Source: ZC4RG30 sp046347045
GTDB lineage: Bacteria; Pseudomonadota; Gammaproteobacteria; Steroidobacterales; Steroidobacteraceae
Direction: 5' to 3'
DNA: 64,000 bases
NCBI GenBank assembly: GCA_046347045.1
Contig: JAXMGX010000018.1
Coordinates: 13,362 to 77,361 of the forward strand
The notes under the pieces are model-generated. The model worked only from the letters and a program-made list of their open reading frames with translations, searched no databases and was not told the DNA's origin. Position numbers and translations under genes: made by a program. How positions within the stretch are numbered: position 1 is the first letter of the stretch; each line of letters begins with the position of its first letter. Below, piece after piece: positions 42,895-53,364 of the stretch.

Positions 42895-44929
42895 GCAGCC
42901 GTTTCAGGAACTGCGACACCGTAAGCAGGTACGCATCGACGTTGGGTTTCCTGCGAAACCCGTGACCTTCATCGCGGGCGGCCAGGTACCACACCTCGCC
43001 CCCGTTGCCCCGCACCCGCGCCACCATCTGCTCTGACTCCGTGAATGGCACGCGCGGATCATTGAGCCCCTGCACCACCAGCAACGGCTTCTTGATCGCC
43101 GCCGCATTGTTCAGCGGCGAGATGCCCTGCAGGAACAGCCGCATGTCGGCATTGCGCTCGTCGCCGTATTCCACGCGCCGCAGGTCGCGGCGATAGGCCG
43201 AGGTGTTGGTGAGGAAGCTGACGAAGTTGCTGATGCCCACCACGTCGATGCCGCCGGCCAGCCGGTCGCCGTAGTTCACCAGCGACGACAGCGTCATGTA
43301 GCCGCCGTAGGAGCCGCCCATCACCGCCACGCGGCTGCGGTCGAGGTCGGCTTGCAGGCCGATCCACACCAGCAGCGAGCCGATGTCGCGCACCGAGTCC
43401 TCGCGCAGCTTGCCGTCGTCGAGCCGCAGGAAGGTGCGGCCGTAACCGGATGAACCGCGCACATTCGGCGCCACCACCGCGTAGCCCAGTTCATTCACCA
43501 GGTACTGCGTGAAGGCATCCCAGCGCGGGCGGTACTGCGATTCCGGGCCGCCGTGGATGATGATGAGCACCGGATGCGGGCCGGGTGTCGCGGGCTTGTA
43601 CACGAAGCCGCTGATCAGCCGCGGTGAATTGCCCACGGTGTCCCAGGTGGGAAACAGGATGGGCGTGGCCGCCACGGGTTTGCTGCGGTCGATGGGGCCA
43701 AGCTCGCTCTGCGTCCAGCGCGCGAGGGTGACCTGCGGCAGCGGCGTGCCTGCCGCGATCGAATACACGTACACGTCGCGCGGCGACTGCGCGTTTTCCA
43801 GCGACACGGCCAGCTTCTGGCTGCTGCGGTCGAAGCCGATGCGGCTGATGACGCTGCCGGGCGGCAGCGGCGGCAGCAGCACGTTGGCGCGCGTGGCGGT
43901 GGCGTAGAGCACGAGGCGGTCGGTGCCGGCCTCGTTCTGCGTGTAGGCCACGTACTGGCCGTCGGGGCTCAGGTCGAAGCGCTCCACATCCCAGCGCGCA
44001 TCGGGCGTCAGCGATTGTTCGACGCCGGTGTACAGGTCGCGATAGCGCAGCTCGATGAACTCGCCGCCGCGATCGGTGAGCAGGTAGATGCCGCGCCCAT
44101 CCTTCGAGAAGCGGGCCTGCGCCACCGACACGGGGCCGGGCACGGCCGCCGCGGCGCGCGCGGGCCTGGACTTGCGCGATGACTTGGTGACCGGCGCCGG
44201 CGGCGGCGGCAGCGGTTCGAGCCGCGTCTGCTCGCCGGTGGCCACGTCGATCATCACCAGCTCGCTGTCGGCCGCGGAGCGGTAGCGCACGAAGGCAATG
44301 CGCTTGTCGTCGGCGGACCAATCCTCGACGGAGATGTCTTCGCTGCCGCCGGCCATCACCAGCCGCGGCACGCCGCCGGTATCCACGTTCGTCATGTAGA
44401 TGTCGGTGCTGGCCGCATCGCGGTCGTTGCCGGTGAAGGCGATGCGCTTGCCATCGTGCGCGAACACCGGCGCGCCGTGGCGCGACTTGCCGTCGGTGAG
44501 CAGGCGTTCCTCGCCGGCGGCGAGGTTGCGCAGCCAGATCTGCTTGTTCTCGTCGCCGCCCTTGTCGCGGCCGAACAGCAGGAGGTTGGCATCGTAGGGA
44601 TGCGACCAGACCTCGTTGATGGGTTCGGCGCTCCAGGTGAGCTGCTCGCGCATGCCCAGCGGCGCGCGCACGCGATGCAGCTGCGCCACATTGGCGAAGC
44701 GGGTGGTGATGATGAGGCTGCCATCGGCCTGCCAGTCGAGAAAGCTGGCGCTGCGCGATTCCAGCCAGCGCGCCAGGCGGGCGGCGTCGTCGGCGGCCGC
44801 GGTGGGGATGCCGTCGTAGATGAGCGCGCCGGCTTCGATGCGGCCGGGCGGAGCGGCGGGCGGCTGCGCCGCGACGGCGCACAGGGTGAGGGCGGCGCTT
44901 GCGGCGGCCCAGATCCAGCGTTGCTTCAT
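42878..44929 (-). CDS. S9 family peptidase (prolyl-oligopeptidase type), exported
   Basis: A 683-residue serine peptidase. The signal peptide is WAAASAALTLCAVAAQPP. A beta-propeller of WD40-like/PD40 repeats occupies about 60-420 (GEERLLTDGKSRHGAPVFAHDGKRIAFTG and similar). The alpha/beta hydrolase domain has nucleophile GGSYGGYM, Asp in LNDPRVPF and His in DEGHGF. It should cleave short peptides after proline or a related residue in the periplasm. ATG at 44929 gives the signal peptide; no clear ribosome site precedes it. It diverges from the AcuI gene with only 35 bp between start codons. Confidence 0.93.
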   Translation of the reverse strand: MKQRWIWAAASAALTLCAVAAQPPAAPPGRIEAGALIYDGIPTAAADDAARLARWLESRSASFLDWQADGSLIITTRFANVAQLHRVRAPLGMREQLTWSAEPINEVWSHPYDANLLLFGRDKGGDENKQIWLRNLAAGEERLLTDGKSRHGAPVFAHDGKRIAFTGNDRDAASTDIYMTNVDTGGVPRLVMAGGSEDISVEDWSADDKRIAFVRYRSAADSELVMIDVATGEQTRLEPLPPPPAPVTKSSRKSRPARAAAAVPGPVSVAQARFSKDGRGIYLLTDRGGEFIELRYRDLYTGVEQSLTPDARWDVERFDLSPDGQYVAYTQNEAGTDRLVLYATATRANVLLPPLPPGSVISRIGFDRSSQKLAVSLENAQSPRDVYVYSIAAGTPLPQVTLARWTQSELGPIDRSKPVAATPILFPTWDTVGNSPRLISGFVYKPATPGPHPVLIIIHGGPESQYRPRWDAFTQYLVNELGYAVVAPNVRGSSGYGRTFLRLDDGKLREDSVRDIGSLLVWIGLQADLDRSRVAVMGGSYGGYMTLSSLVNYGDRLAGGIDVVGISNFVSFLTNTSAYRRDLRRVEYGDERNADMRLFLQGISPLNNAAAIKKPLLVVQGLNDPRVPFTESEQMVARVRGNGGEVWYLAARDEGHGFRRKPNVDAYLLTVSQFLKRLLTSQP

Positions 44930-44964
44930 GGGCAGGCAGTGTAGCGCAGCGGTAAGATCGTTCC

Positions 44965-45936
44965 GTGCAGTCCTATCGCGCATTCCGCATCCATGAACAG
45001 GGCGCCGGCGTCGAGACGCTGGCGCTCGAGCCACTGGCCGCCGGCGAGCTGCTGATCCGCGTGCAGTGGTCGGGCATCAACTACAAGGACGCACTGGCCG
45101 TCACCGGCAAGGGGCGCATCCTGAGGCGCTTTCCGCTCACCGGCGGCGTCGATCTCTCCGGCGTGGTGGCCGACCCGGGCGGCACGCAGTTCAAGGCGGG
45201 CGATGCCGTGCTGGTCACCGGCTGCGGATTGTCGGAGGTGCGCGACGGCGGCTATGCCGAATTCGCGCGTGTGCCGGCCGAGGCGGTGATCCGCCTGCCG
45301 GCCGCCTTTTCGCTGCGCGATGTGATGGTGATGGGCACGGCGGGGTTCGCCGCTGCGCTGGCCATTCACCAGCTCGAACACAATGGTCTCGAACCGGGGC
45401 AGGGACCGGTGGCGGTGACCGGCGCCAGCGGTGGAGTCGGCTGCATTGCCATCGACATGCTGTCGCGACGTGGCTACGAGGTGGTGGCCTTCTCGCGCAA
45501 GCCCGAGGCCGCAGCGCTGCTGAAGTCGCTGGGCGCCAGCGAAGTGCGCGCCTTCGAGACCAGCGGCCGCCCGCTGGAACCGGAGCGCTGGGCCGGTGCC
45601 ATCGACAATGTGGGCGGCGAAGTGCTGAGCACGCTGCTTCGCGGCACCAGGAGCTGGGGTGGTGTCGCGGCGGTGGGGCTGGCCGGTGGCGCGGAGCTGA
45701 GCGTGAGCCTGATGCCCTTCCTGCTGCGCGGCGTGAACCTCCTGGGCGTGAACTCCGCGGCCACGCGGCGCGACAAGCGCGAGCTGCTGTGGCAGCGCAT
45801 CGCCACCGATCTCGCACCGCGCCACCTCGATCGCATCGCCACCGCCACCGTGGGCCTGGATGAGCTGCCGGCGGCCTGCGGGAAGATCCTTTCGGGCGCG
45901 CACATCGGCCGCACGCTGGTGAGGCTGGATGCATGA
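44965..45936 (+). CDS. acuI: Acrylyl-CoA reductase AcuI/YhdH-like oxidoreductase (MDR superfamily)
   Basis: A 323-residue zinc-free medium-chain dehydrogenase. It has the AcuI/YhdH marks VQWSGINYKDALAVTGKGRI, FPLTGGVDLSGVV, DGGYAEFARVPAEAV, NADPH site VTGASGGVG and WAGAIDNVGG. It reduces acryloyl-CoA to propionyl-CoA with NADPH, or another quinone-like substrate. The start is GTG at 44965. It overlaps the next gene by 4 bases (ATGA). Confidence 0.9.
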   Translation: MQSYRAFRIHEQGAGVETLALEPLAAGELLIRVQWSGINYKDALAVTGKGRILRRFPLTGGVDLSGVVADPGGTQFKAGDAVLVTGCGLSEVRDGGYAEFARVPAEAVIRLPAAFSLRDVMVMGTAGFAAALAIHQLEHNGLEPGQGPVAVTGASGGVGCIAIDMLSRRGYEVVAFSRKPEAAALLKSLGASEVRAFETSGRPLEPERWAGAIDNVGGEVLSTLLRGTRSWGGVAAVGLAGGAELSVSLMPFLLRGVNLLGVNSAATRRDKRELLWQRIATDLAPRHLDRIATATVGLDELPAACGKILSGAHIGRTLVRLDA

Positions 45937-46526
45937 GCGAAGCAGGGCGCATGAGCAGCGGTGGGCGCGCGGGCGCTGCATCGAATGCCGCGGATGTCGA
46001 TTCCGGCGCGCGACAGCGGCTGCTGGTGGTGCTGGCCGCGATGCTCGAAGGACTGTACGACGATGCCGCGGTGAAGGTGCTCGCCACGCTGAAGCCCTCG
46101 GACATGCGCTCCGGCGGCGCGCGCATCCCGGGCACATCGTATGAACTGCCACCGCGGACGGCGGCGCGCGCCATGCAGCAGCTTCTCGCCATCCGCGGCG
46201 TTGCCGCGGCGAATTCCCTGACGGAAGCGCTGGCCGATGCCGACGTGGCCGCGCGCCAGGCGGCGCTCACCGGCAAGCCGCCGCCGGTGGTGGGCACGCT
46301 GTTCGCGCTGTGCGGCGCCGACCTGGCGCTCGATGGCAGCGATTCACTGCGCAGCGCATTGCTGCGCCTGTACACGGTGTGCGAGAAGCTGTTCACGCTC
46401 ACGCACATGCGCCGCATCGACGAGCTGCTGTTCGAGTGGGGGCAGTCGCCGCGACAGCTCGACAGCATGCCGGTGCAGAAATTCATCGCGCAGTTCGTGC
46501 GCAACGCGCCACCGCCCCGTGGCTGA
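45933..46526 (+). CDS. Unknown helical protein
   Basis: A 197-residue protein, soluble and largely alpha-helical, without signal peptide. I recognise no family. Recognisable stretches are MLEGLYDDAAVKVLATLKPSD, YELPPRTAARAMQQLLAIRG and LLRLYTVCEKLFTLTHMRR. It is coupled to acuI by ATGA and overlaps the GTG start of rsmG by 8 bases, so it is translated as part of the run acuI - this gene - rsmG - parA - parB. Confidence 0.6.
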   Translation: MSEAGRMSSGGRAGAASNAADVDSGARQRLLVVLAAMLEGLYDDAAVKVLATLKPSDMRSGGARIPGTSYELPPRTAARAMQQLLAIRGVAAANSLTEALADADVAARQAALTGKPPPVVGTLFALCGADLALDGSDSLRSALLRLYTVCEKLFTLTHMRRIDELLFEWGQSPRQLDSMPVQKFIAQFVRNAPPPRG

Positions 46527-47190
46527 TCCGGCGGCCGCGCTGGCGCGCGGCGCCGCAGAGCTGGGCGTCGCACTCGATGCAGCACAGCGGGAGCGGTTGC
46601 TGAAGCTTGCCGCGGAGCTGCTGCGCTGGAACAAGGCCTACAACCTCACGGCCATCACCGATCCCGCCGCGGTGCTCACGCATCATCTGCTCGATTCGCT
46701 GGCGGTGGCGGCGGATCTGCACGGCGCCACCGTGGCCGACGTGGGCACGGGCGCGGGATTTCCCGGCCTGCCGCTGGCCATCGTGCAGCCGCAGCGGCAG
46801 TTCACGCTGATCGACACGGTGGACAAGAAGCTGCGCTTCATCGATCACGTGGTGCGGGAGCTGGGCCTGGGCAATGTGAAGACGCGGCATGCGAGGGTGG
46901 AGACGCTGCGCACCGGCGCCGGCGCCGATTTCGACCTGCCGTTCGATACCGTCATCGCCCGCGCCTTCGCGCCGCTGCCGAAGATGCTGCAGCTCGTGGC
47001 GCCGCTGTGCGGTCCGCACACCCGGGTGCTGGCCATGGTGGGTCGCTGGCCGCCAGCCGATGCGGCCGAGGCCGTGATCCCGCCGCAGTGGCATCTGGTG
47101 AGCGAACGCCCCATCGAGGTGCCGGGCCTGGGTGCCGAGCGGCATATACTCTGCCTCATGCACAGCCCCAACACTTCCGCAGGCCGCTGA
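46519..47190 (+). CDS. rsmG: 16S rRNA m7G527 methyltransferase RsmG (GidB)
   Basis: A 223-residue SAM-dependent methyltransferase that modifies G527 of 16S rRNA. Signatures: LLRWNKAYNLTAITDP, HHLLDSLAVA, SAM motif VADVGTGAGFPGLPLAI and ARAFAPLPKM. The GTG at 46519 (ADPAAALARGAAELGV) gives the normal length; the frame stays open upstream inside the preceding gene but has no family resemblance there. It heads the conserved rsmG-parA-parB order; mnmG, usually before it, is absent. Confidence 0.95.
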   Translation: MADPAAALARGAAELGVALDAAQRERLLKLAAELLRWNKAYNLTAITDPAAVLTHHLLDSLAVAADLHGATVADVGTGAGFPGLPLAIVQPQRQFTLIDTVDKKLRFIDHVVRELGLGNVKTRHARVETLRTGAGADFDLPFDTVIARAFAPLPKMLQLVAPLCGPHTRVLAMVGRWPPADAAEAVIPPQWHLVSERPIEVPGLGAERHILCLMHSPNTSAGR

Positions 47191-47194
47191 ACGC

Positions 47195-48019
47195 ATGCAA
47201 CGCGTCATCGCCATCGCCAACCAGAAGGGCGGGGTGGGCAAGACCACCACGGCCGTGAACCTGGCCGCCTCGCTGGCGGCCACGCAGCGGCGCGTGCTGC
47301 TGATCGACCTTGACCCGCAGGGCAATGCCACCATGGGTTGCGGCGTGGAGAAATCCGCCGTGGAGAAGGGTAGCTGCGAGGTGCTGCTGGGCGAGTGCAC
47401 CGCGCAGGACGCCATCGTGCACGTGCAGGGCGCGCAGTTCTCGGTCATTCCAACCAACCAGGACCTCACCTCGGCCGAAGTGCGGCTGATCACCGGCGCC
47501 GAAGGCCGCGAACAGCGGCTGCGCGAGGCGATCGAACCCGTGCGCGGCAACTACGATGTGATCATCATCGACTGCCCGCCGGCGCTGAACATGCTGACGC
47601 TGAACGCGCTGGTGGCGGCAGACAGCGTGATCGTGCCAATGCAGTGCGAGTACTACGCGCTCGAGGGGCTGTCCGCGCTCAGCGCCACCATCGACCAGGT
47701 GCGCGAGGCGGTGAACCCCGGTCTGCACATCGAGGGCATACTGCGCACCATGTATGACCCGCGGAACAATCTTTCCACTGAAGTGTCGGCGCAACTGTTG
47801 CAGCACTTTGGCGATGCAGTATTCCGCACGGTGATTCCGCGCAATGTGCGGCTGGCCGAGGCGCCCTCGTTCGGCAAGCCCGCGCTGCTGCACGACAAGG
47901 ATTCCCGCGGCGCGCTGGCGTATCTGGCGCTGGCAGGCGAGATGATCCGTCGCGAGGAAGAGGCGCGCGAGGCCGTGAAGGCGGACGAGTCTGCACAGCC
48001 CGCGGAGTCCATGCGATGA
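47195..48019 (+). CDS. parA: Chromosome-partitioning ATPase ParA (Soj)
   Basis: A 274-residue Walker-type ATPase. Deviant Walker A NQKGGVGKTTTAVNLA lies at the N terminus, with LLIDLDPQGN and IIIDCPPALNMLT for the A' and B motifs. It forms nucleoid-bound gradients that move ParB-parS complexes. ATG at 47195 is 5 bp after the rsmG stop. The length is typical for the chromosomal form. Confidence 0.96.
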   Translation: MQRVIAIANQKGGVGKTTTAVNLAASLAATQRRVLLIDLDPQGNATMGCGVEKSAVEKGSCEVLLGECTAQDAIVHVQGAQFSVIPTNQDLTSAEVRLITGAEGREQRLREAIEPVRGNYDVIIIDCPPALNMLTLNALVAADSVIVPMQCEYYALEGLSALSATIDQVREAVNPGLHIEGILRTMYDPRNNLSTEVSAQLLQHFGDAVFRTVIPRNVRLAEAPSFGKPALLHDKDSRGALAYLALAGEMIRREEEAREAVKADESAQPAESMR

Positions 48020-49074
48020 CGCAAAAAAAACCGTCCCTGGGAAGAGGGCTGGCCGATTTGCTCGGCGCATCGCGCGCGCGCGCAGCCGTGCCGGCGAAGC
48101 CCGTGCCCATCGCGCCGTCCGCGCCTGGCGCTGGCGGCGGTGCAACCAGCGCGCCGGCGCTGCAGCCATCATCCACGTCCGCAGGCCAGGTGCCGGGCGT
48201 TGCCGCGGATACGGCGGCGTCAGTCGCGACGTCCGTGCCCGCTTCACCCGCGCCGCGCGGCGGTGGCGATGAACTCGCGCATCTGCCGCTCGATGTGCTG
48301 CAGCGGGGCAAGTACCAGCCGCGCGTGGACATGCGGCAGGAAGCGCTGGAAGAACTGGCCATCTCCATCCGCAATCAAGGCCTCATCCAGCCCATCGTCG
48401 TGCGTCCATTGAAGGATGCCGGCGCCGCCGGCATCCGCTACGAAATCATCGCCGGCGAACGCCGCTGGCGCGCCGCGCAGATCGCCGGGCTCAAGACCAT
48501 CCCCGCCGTCATCCGCCGCGTGGCCGACGATGCGGCCATCGCGATGGCGCTGATCGAAAACATCCAGCGCGAAGATCTGAATCCGCTCGAAGAGGCGCGC
48601 GCACTCGAAAGGCTCATCGCGGAATTCGGCGTGACGCATCAACAGGCCGCGGATGCCGTTGGCCGTTCACGCGCTACGGTCAGCAACCTGCTGCGTCTGC
48701 TCGAACTCGCGCCCGATGTGTCGATGATGGTGGAGAAGCGCCAACTCGAGATGGGCCATGCGCGCGCGTTGCTCGGACTTGCCAACCGTCGACAGCAGAC
48801 ACAGTTGGCTGAACAAGTCGTCAGGGAAGGCCTGTCGGTGCGCACCACTGAGGCGTTGGTGCGCAAGCTGGCCGCGCCGGCCGAGGCGGCTCCCAAACCC
48901 GCAATTGCTGCGTCGCACAAGGCAGATCCGAATGTGGCTGCACTGCAACAGGACCTGACCGAGCGGCTGGGCGCCAAGGTATTGATTCAGCAGGCTTCTG
49001 GCGGGAAGGGCAAGCTGGTCATCAGCTACAACAGCCTGGACGAGCTGGACGGAATCCTGGGTCATATCCATTGA
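48016..49074 (+). CDS. parB: Chromosome-partitioning protein ParB (Spo0J)
   Basis: A 352-residue CTPase/DNA-binding protein. The N terminus KKPSLGRGLADLLG is the ParA-interaction segment, followed by about 65 Ala/Pro-rich residues. The CTP-binding box GERRWRAAQIAG and ENIQREDLNPLEEARA are intact, then the helix-turn-helix VTHQQAADAVGRSRATVSNLLRLL and a C-terminal dimer domain. It overlaps parA by ATGA. The second to fifth codons contain a run of eight A residues. No parS site was seen in the window. Confidence 0.96.
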   Translation: MTQKKPSLGRGLADLLGASRARAAVPAKPVPIAPSAPGAGGGATSAPALQPSSTSAGQVPGVAADTAASVATSVPASPAPRGGGDELAHLPLDVLQRGKYQPRVDMRQEALEELAISIRNQGLIQPIVVRPLKDAGAAGIRYEIIAGERRWRAAQIAGLKTIPAVIRRVADDAAIAMALIENIQREDLNPLEEARALERLIAEFGVTHQQAADAVGRSRATVSNLLRLLELAPDVSMMVEKRQLEMGHARALLGLANRRQQTQLAEQVVREGLSVRTTEALVRKLAAPAEAAPKPAIAASHKADPNVAALQQDLTERLGAKVLIQQASGGKGKLVISYNSLDELDGILGHIH

Positions 49075-49097
49075 CAATAGCTGCCTAAGCATTGACC

Positions 49098-49126
49098 TTG
49101 CTCCTGCCCTAGGCAGTCCGTATACT
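49098..49126 (+). promoter_or_regulatory. Sigma-70-type promoter of the atp operon
   Basis: TTGCTC (49098-49103) and TATACT (49121-49126) are separated by 17 bp, with transcription expected near 49133, about 27 bp before atpI. TATACT matches five of six -10 consensus bases. It lies in the 85-bp gap after parB, so the ATP synthase genes can be expressed independently of parAB. Confidence 0.7.
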
Positions 49127-49159
49127 GCGCGCGCTTTCAAGGCCACCGGACCCCAAAAG

Positions 49160-49546
49160 ATGCTCGCGCGCGACCCGGCAACTCGTCGACTCGCTGCGCG
49201 GATTCTCGGAGCCCAGGCGGCCACGACGATCGTGATCGCTGCGCTGTGTCTGGTCTTCGGAGGCCGGATACAGGCGCTGTCGGCACTGGCCGGCGGCGGG
49301 ATAGGGCTGGTCGCAAACGCCTACATGAGCTTCTCCGCACTGCGCCCGATGTCGGGCGCTGGGGGCGCGCTTGGCAGGTTGATCTTTGCGCAGCTCGTGA
49401 AGGTGGCGCTGACAGTGGGCGGCATGCTCATCGTCGCGCAGGGCAGGTGGGCCAACTGGCCGGTGCTCATCCTCGCCTACGCAGCGACGTTGTTTGTGTT
49501 CTGGCTGGTGCCCGTGCTGATGATGCGCACGCGCCGGGCCGGATGA
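49160..49546 (+). CDS. atpI: ATP synthase subunit I (AtpI)
   Basis: A 128-residue membrane protein with four hydrophobic segments (TTIVIAALCLVFGG, ALSALAGGGIGLVANAYMSF, LIFAQLVKVALTVGGMLIV, PVLILAYAATLFVFWLVPVLM). The GGGIGLVANAYM stretch is typical of gammaproteobacterial AtpI, an assembly factor for the c-ring. It is first of the nine atp genes, 40 bp before atpB. Confidence 0.9.
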   Translation: MLARDPATRRLAARILGAQAATTIVIAALCLVFGGRIQALSALAGGGIGLVANAYMSFSALRPMSGAGGALGRLIFAQLVKVALTVGGMLIVAQGRWANWPVLILAYAATLFVFWLVPVLMMRTRRAG

Positions 49547-49586
49547 AGAGAACGCGGAACAGAAGTATTTAGGGATACGAAGAACG

Positions 49587-50426
49587 ATGGCTGCTGAACA
49601 CGGCGCGGAACACGCGGCTCCCTCCGCCACGGACTACATCAACCACCACATGACTCACCTGAAGGTGGGCGAGGGGTTCTGGTCCTGGCACGTGGACACG
49701 CTGATCATGTCGGCGGCGCTCGCGCTCATCGTGATGTTCATCCTCGGCCGCGCCGCGCGCCAGGCCACCGCCGGCGTGCCCAGCCGATTCGTGTGCTTCA
49801 TCGAGATCGTCTTCGGCTTCATCGACAACCTGGTCAGCGAGATCTACCACGGCAACCGCAGGTTCCTCGTGGCGCTGGCGCTGGCACTGTTCACGTGGAT
49901 CGTGGCGATGAACGCCATGGATCTGCTGCCGCTCGACCTGCCGTCGAACATCGCGGGTGCCGCAGGCTTCGAGCATGCCTTCTGGCGCGTGCTGCCCACC
50001 GCCGATCTCAACGGCACGCTGGCCATGGCGCTGGTGGTGCTGGTGCTGGTGATCGGTGCCTCGATCCGCGTCAAGGGCGTGGGTGGCTATGTGCACGAGT
50101 GGACCTCGGCGCCGTTCGGCTCGCACCCGGTGCTGTGGATCCCCAACATCTTCCTGAACGCCGTGGAACTGCTGGCCAAGCCCGTGTCGCTGGCCATGCG
50201 ACTGTTCGGCAACATGTTCGCCGGCGAGTTGCTGTTCATGCTGATCGCGTTGCTGGGTCTTGCCGCAGCGGAGGCCACGGGCATCGCGTTCGGCGCGTTC
50301 TTCATCGGTCAGGTGCTGCTCGCCGCGGGATGGGCGATCTTCCACATCCTGATCGTGCTGCTGCAGGCCTACATCTTCACCGTGCTGCCCATCGTGTACA
50401 TCTCGATGGCCGAAGCACACCACTGA
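49587..50426 (+). CDS. atpB: F0F1 ATP synthase subunit a
   Basis: A 279-residue integral membrane protein forming the proton half-channels. The essential arginine lies in SLAMRLFGNMFAGELL, and the C-terminal helix QVLLAAGWAIFHILIVLLQAYIF is intact. It works with the c-ring in F0. Confidence 0.97.
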   Translation: MAAEHGAEHAAPSATDYINHHMTHLKVGEGFWSWHVDTLIMSAALALIVMFILGRAARQATAGVPSRFVCFIEIVFGFIDNLVSEIYHGNRRFLVALALALFTWIVAMNAMDLLPLDLPSNIAGAAGFEHAFWRVLPTADLNGTLAMALVVLVLVIGASIRVKGVGGYVHEWTSAPFGSHPVLWIPNIFLNAVELLAKPVSLAMRLFGNMFAGELLFMLIALLGLAAAEATGIAFGAFFIGQVLLAAGWAIFHILIVLLQAYIFTVLPIVYISMAEAHH

Positions 50427-50466
50427 TTTCCTTTGTTTGATATCAAGTTCGACCAGGAGTATTGAA

Positions 50467-50733
50467 ATGGAAGCTACCGCACTTGTTCAGGGTTACATGG
50501 CTCTCGGCATCGGCCTCATCATCGGCCTGGGCGCCATCGGCGCCTGCATCGGCATCGGCATCATGGGCGCCAAGTTCCTCGAGTCTTCGGCCCGCCAGCC
50601 CGAGCTGACCCCGAAGCTGCAGCAGAGCATGTTCCTGCTGGCCGGCCTCATCGACGCCGCGTTCCTCATCGGCGTGGGTCTGGCCATGATGTTCGCGTTC
50701 GGCAACCCGCTGCTCAGCAAGCTCGCAGGCTGA
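50467..50733 (+). CDS. atpE: F0F1 ATP synthase subunit c
   Basis: An 88-residue hairpin. The first helix has GLGAIGACIGIGIMG, the polar loop is ARQPEL, and the ion-carrying Asp63 lies in LAGLIDAAFLIGVGLAM. Asp without the Na+ ligand set indicates proton coupling. ATG at 50467 has AGGAG upstream; the open frame ten codons earlier is not used. Confidence 0.98.
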   Translation: MEATALVQGYMALGIGLIIGLGAIGACIGIGIMGAKFLESSARQPELTPKLQQSMFLLAGLIDAAFLIGVGLAMMFAFGNPLLSKLAG

Positions 50734-50769
50734 TCCGCAACGTACTGACGCCGAGCTCCCGGAGCCGCC

Positions 50770-51240
50770 ATGGATATCAACGCTACATTCCTCGGGCAGA
50801 TCGTCGCTTTCGCGATCCTGCTCTGGTTCATCTTCAAGTTCGTCGTGCCGCCGTTCTCGAACGCCATCGACGCGCGCCAGAAGAAGATCGCCGAGGGGCT
50901 TTCGGCCGCCGACCGCGGCCAGAAGAGCCTCGATGAAGCCAAGGCGCGCGCCGAGGACGTGATCCGCGAGGCGCGCGACCGTGCCAACCAGATCGTCGAT
51001 GCGGCGTCGAAGCGCTCCAACGAGATCGTCGAGGCGGCCAAGCAGAGCGCTCTGACCGAGGGCGATCGCCTGGTGGCCACTGCCAAGCAGCAGATCGAGC
51101 TCGAGACGGCCAAGGCGCGCGAAGCGCTGCGCCGCGAAGTGGCCGATCTCGCCGTGAAGTCGGCGGCCAAGGTGCTGGGTCGCGAGATCGACCCGGCCAA
51201 GCATGCCGACATCCTCGGCAAGCTGGCCACGGAGATCTAG
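50770..51240 (+). CDS. atpF: F0F1 ATP synthase subunit b
   Basis: A 156-residue protein. One membrane helix (TFLGQIVAFAILLWFIFKFV) is followed by a long amphipathic coiled coil (about 35-150) rich in Ala, Lys and Glu, the peripheral stalk. The length is normal for gammaproteobacteria. Start is 36 bp after atpE. Confidence 0.96.
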   Translation: MDINATFLGQIVAFAILLWFIFKFVVPPFSNAIDARQKKIAEGLSAADRGQKSLDEAKARAEDVIREARDRANQIVDAASKRSNEIVEAAKQSALTEGDRLVATAKQQIELETAKAREALRREVADLAVKSAAKVLGREIDPAKHADILGKLATEI

Positions 51241-51249
51241 GGCACCGTC

Positions 51250-51786
51250 ATGGCAGATCGTCTGACCGTCGCACGTCCGTACGCCAAGGCCGCTTTCGCG
51301 CAGGCGAAGGCCGCGGGCGCCCTGGGTTCCTGGTCCGGGGCGCTGGCCCGCGCTGCGGCGGCGGTCAGCGACGAGCGCGTGCGCGCACTGTTCGGCAGCC
51401 CGAAAGTGACGGCCGCGAAGCTGGCGGAGCTGGTCAGCGGCGTGGCCGGCGCGGAACTGAGCCAGGACGGCCGCAATTTCATTGCGCTGCTGTCCGAGAA
51501 CAAGCGCCTGCCTTTCCTGCCCGAGATCTCGCAGATCTTCGACACGCTGAAGGCGGATGCCGAGCGCGTGGTCGATGTGTCGATCACCTCCGCCGTGCCC
51601 ATGGGCGCGGACGAGCAGGGCAAGCTGGTCGCGGCGCTCGAGAAGCGCTTCGATCGCAAGGTGCGGGTCGAAGCGGCGGTCGACGCGTCGCTGATCGGTG
51701 GCGCCGTGGTGCGCGCCGGCGACCTGACCATCGATGGTTCCGTGAAGGCGCGCCTGGCGCGACTCGCGCAGGACCTCACGGCATAA
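51250..51786 (+). CDS. atpH: F0F1 ATP synthase subunit delta
   Basis: A 178-residue protein joining the stator stalk to F1. It has the ARPYAKAAFAQAKAAG N-terminal helix and the C-terminal signature VDASLIGGAVVRAGDLTIDGSV. It begins 9 bp after atpF. Confidence 0.96.
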   Translation: MADRLTVARPYAKAAFAQAKAAGALGSWSGALARAAAAVSDERVRALFGSPKVTAAKLAELVSGVAGAELSQDGRNFIALLSENKRLPFLPEISQIFDTLKADAERVVDVSITSAVPMGADEQGKLVAALEKRFDRKVRVEAAVDASLIGGAVVRAGDLTIDGSVKARLARLAQDLTA

Positions 51787-51814
51787 CGAATTCATATCAA
51801 AGGACTAGCAAGTC

Positions 51815-53353
<1,539 letters not shown>

Positions 53354-53364
53354 AAGAGAACGCG

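Noticed and set aside
49093..49126. TTGACC as -35 element of the atp promoter
   Set aside because: The spacer to TATACT would be 23 bp. TTGCTC just downstream gives 17 bp.
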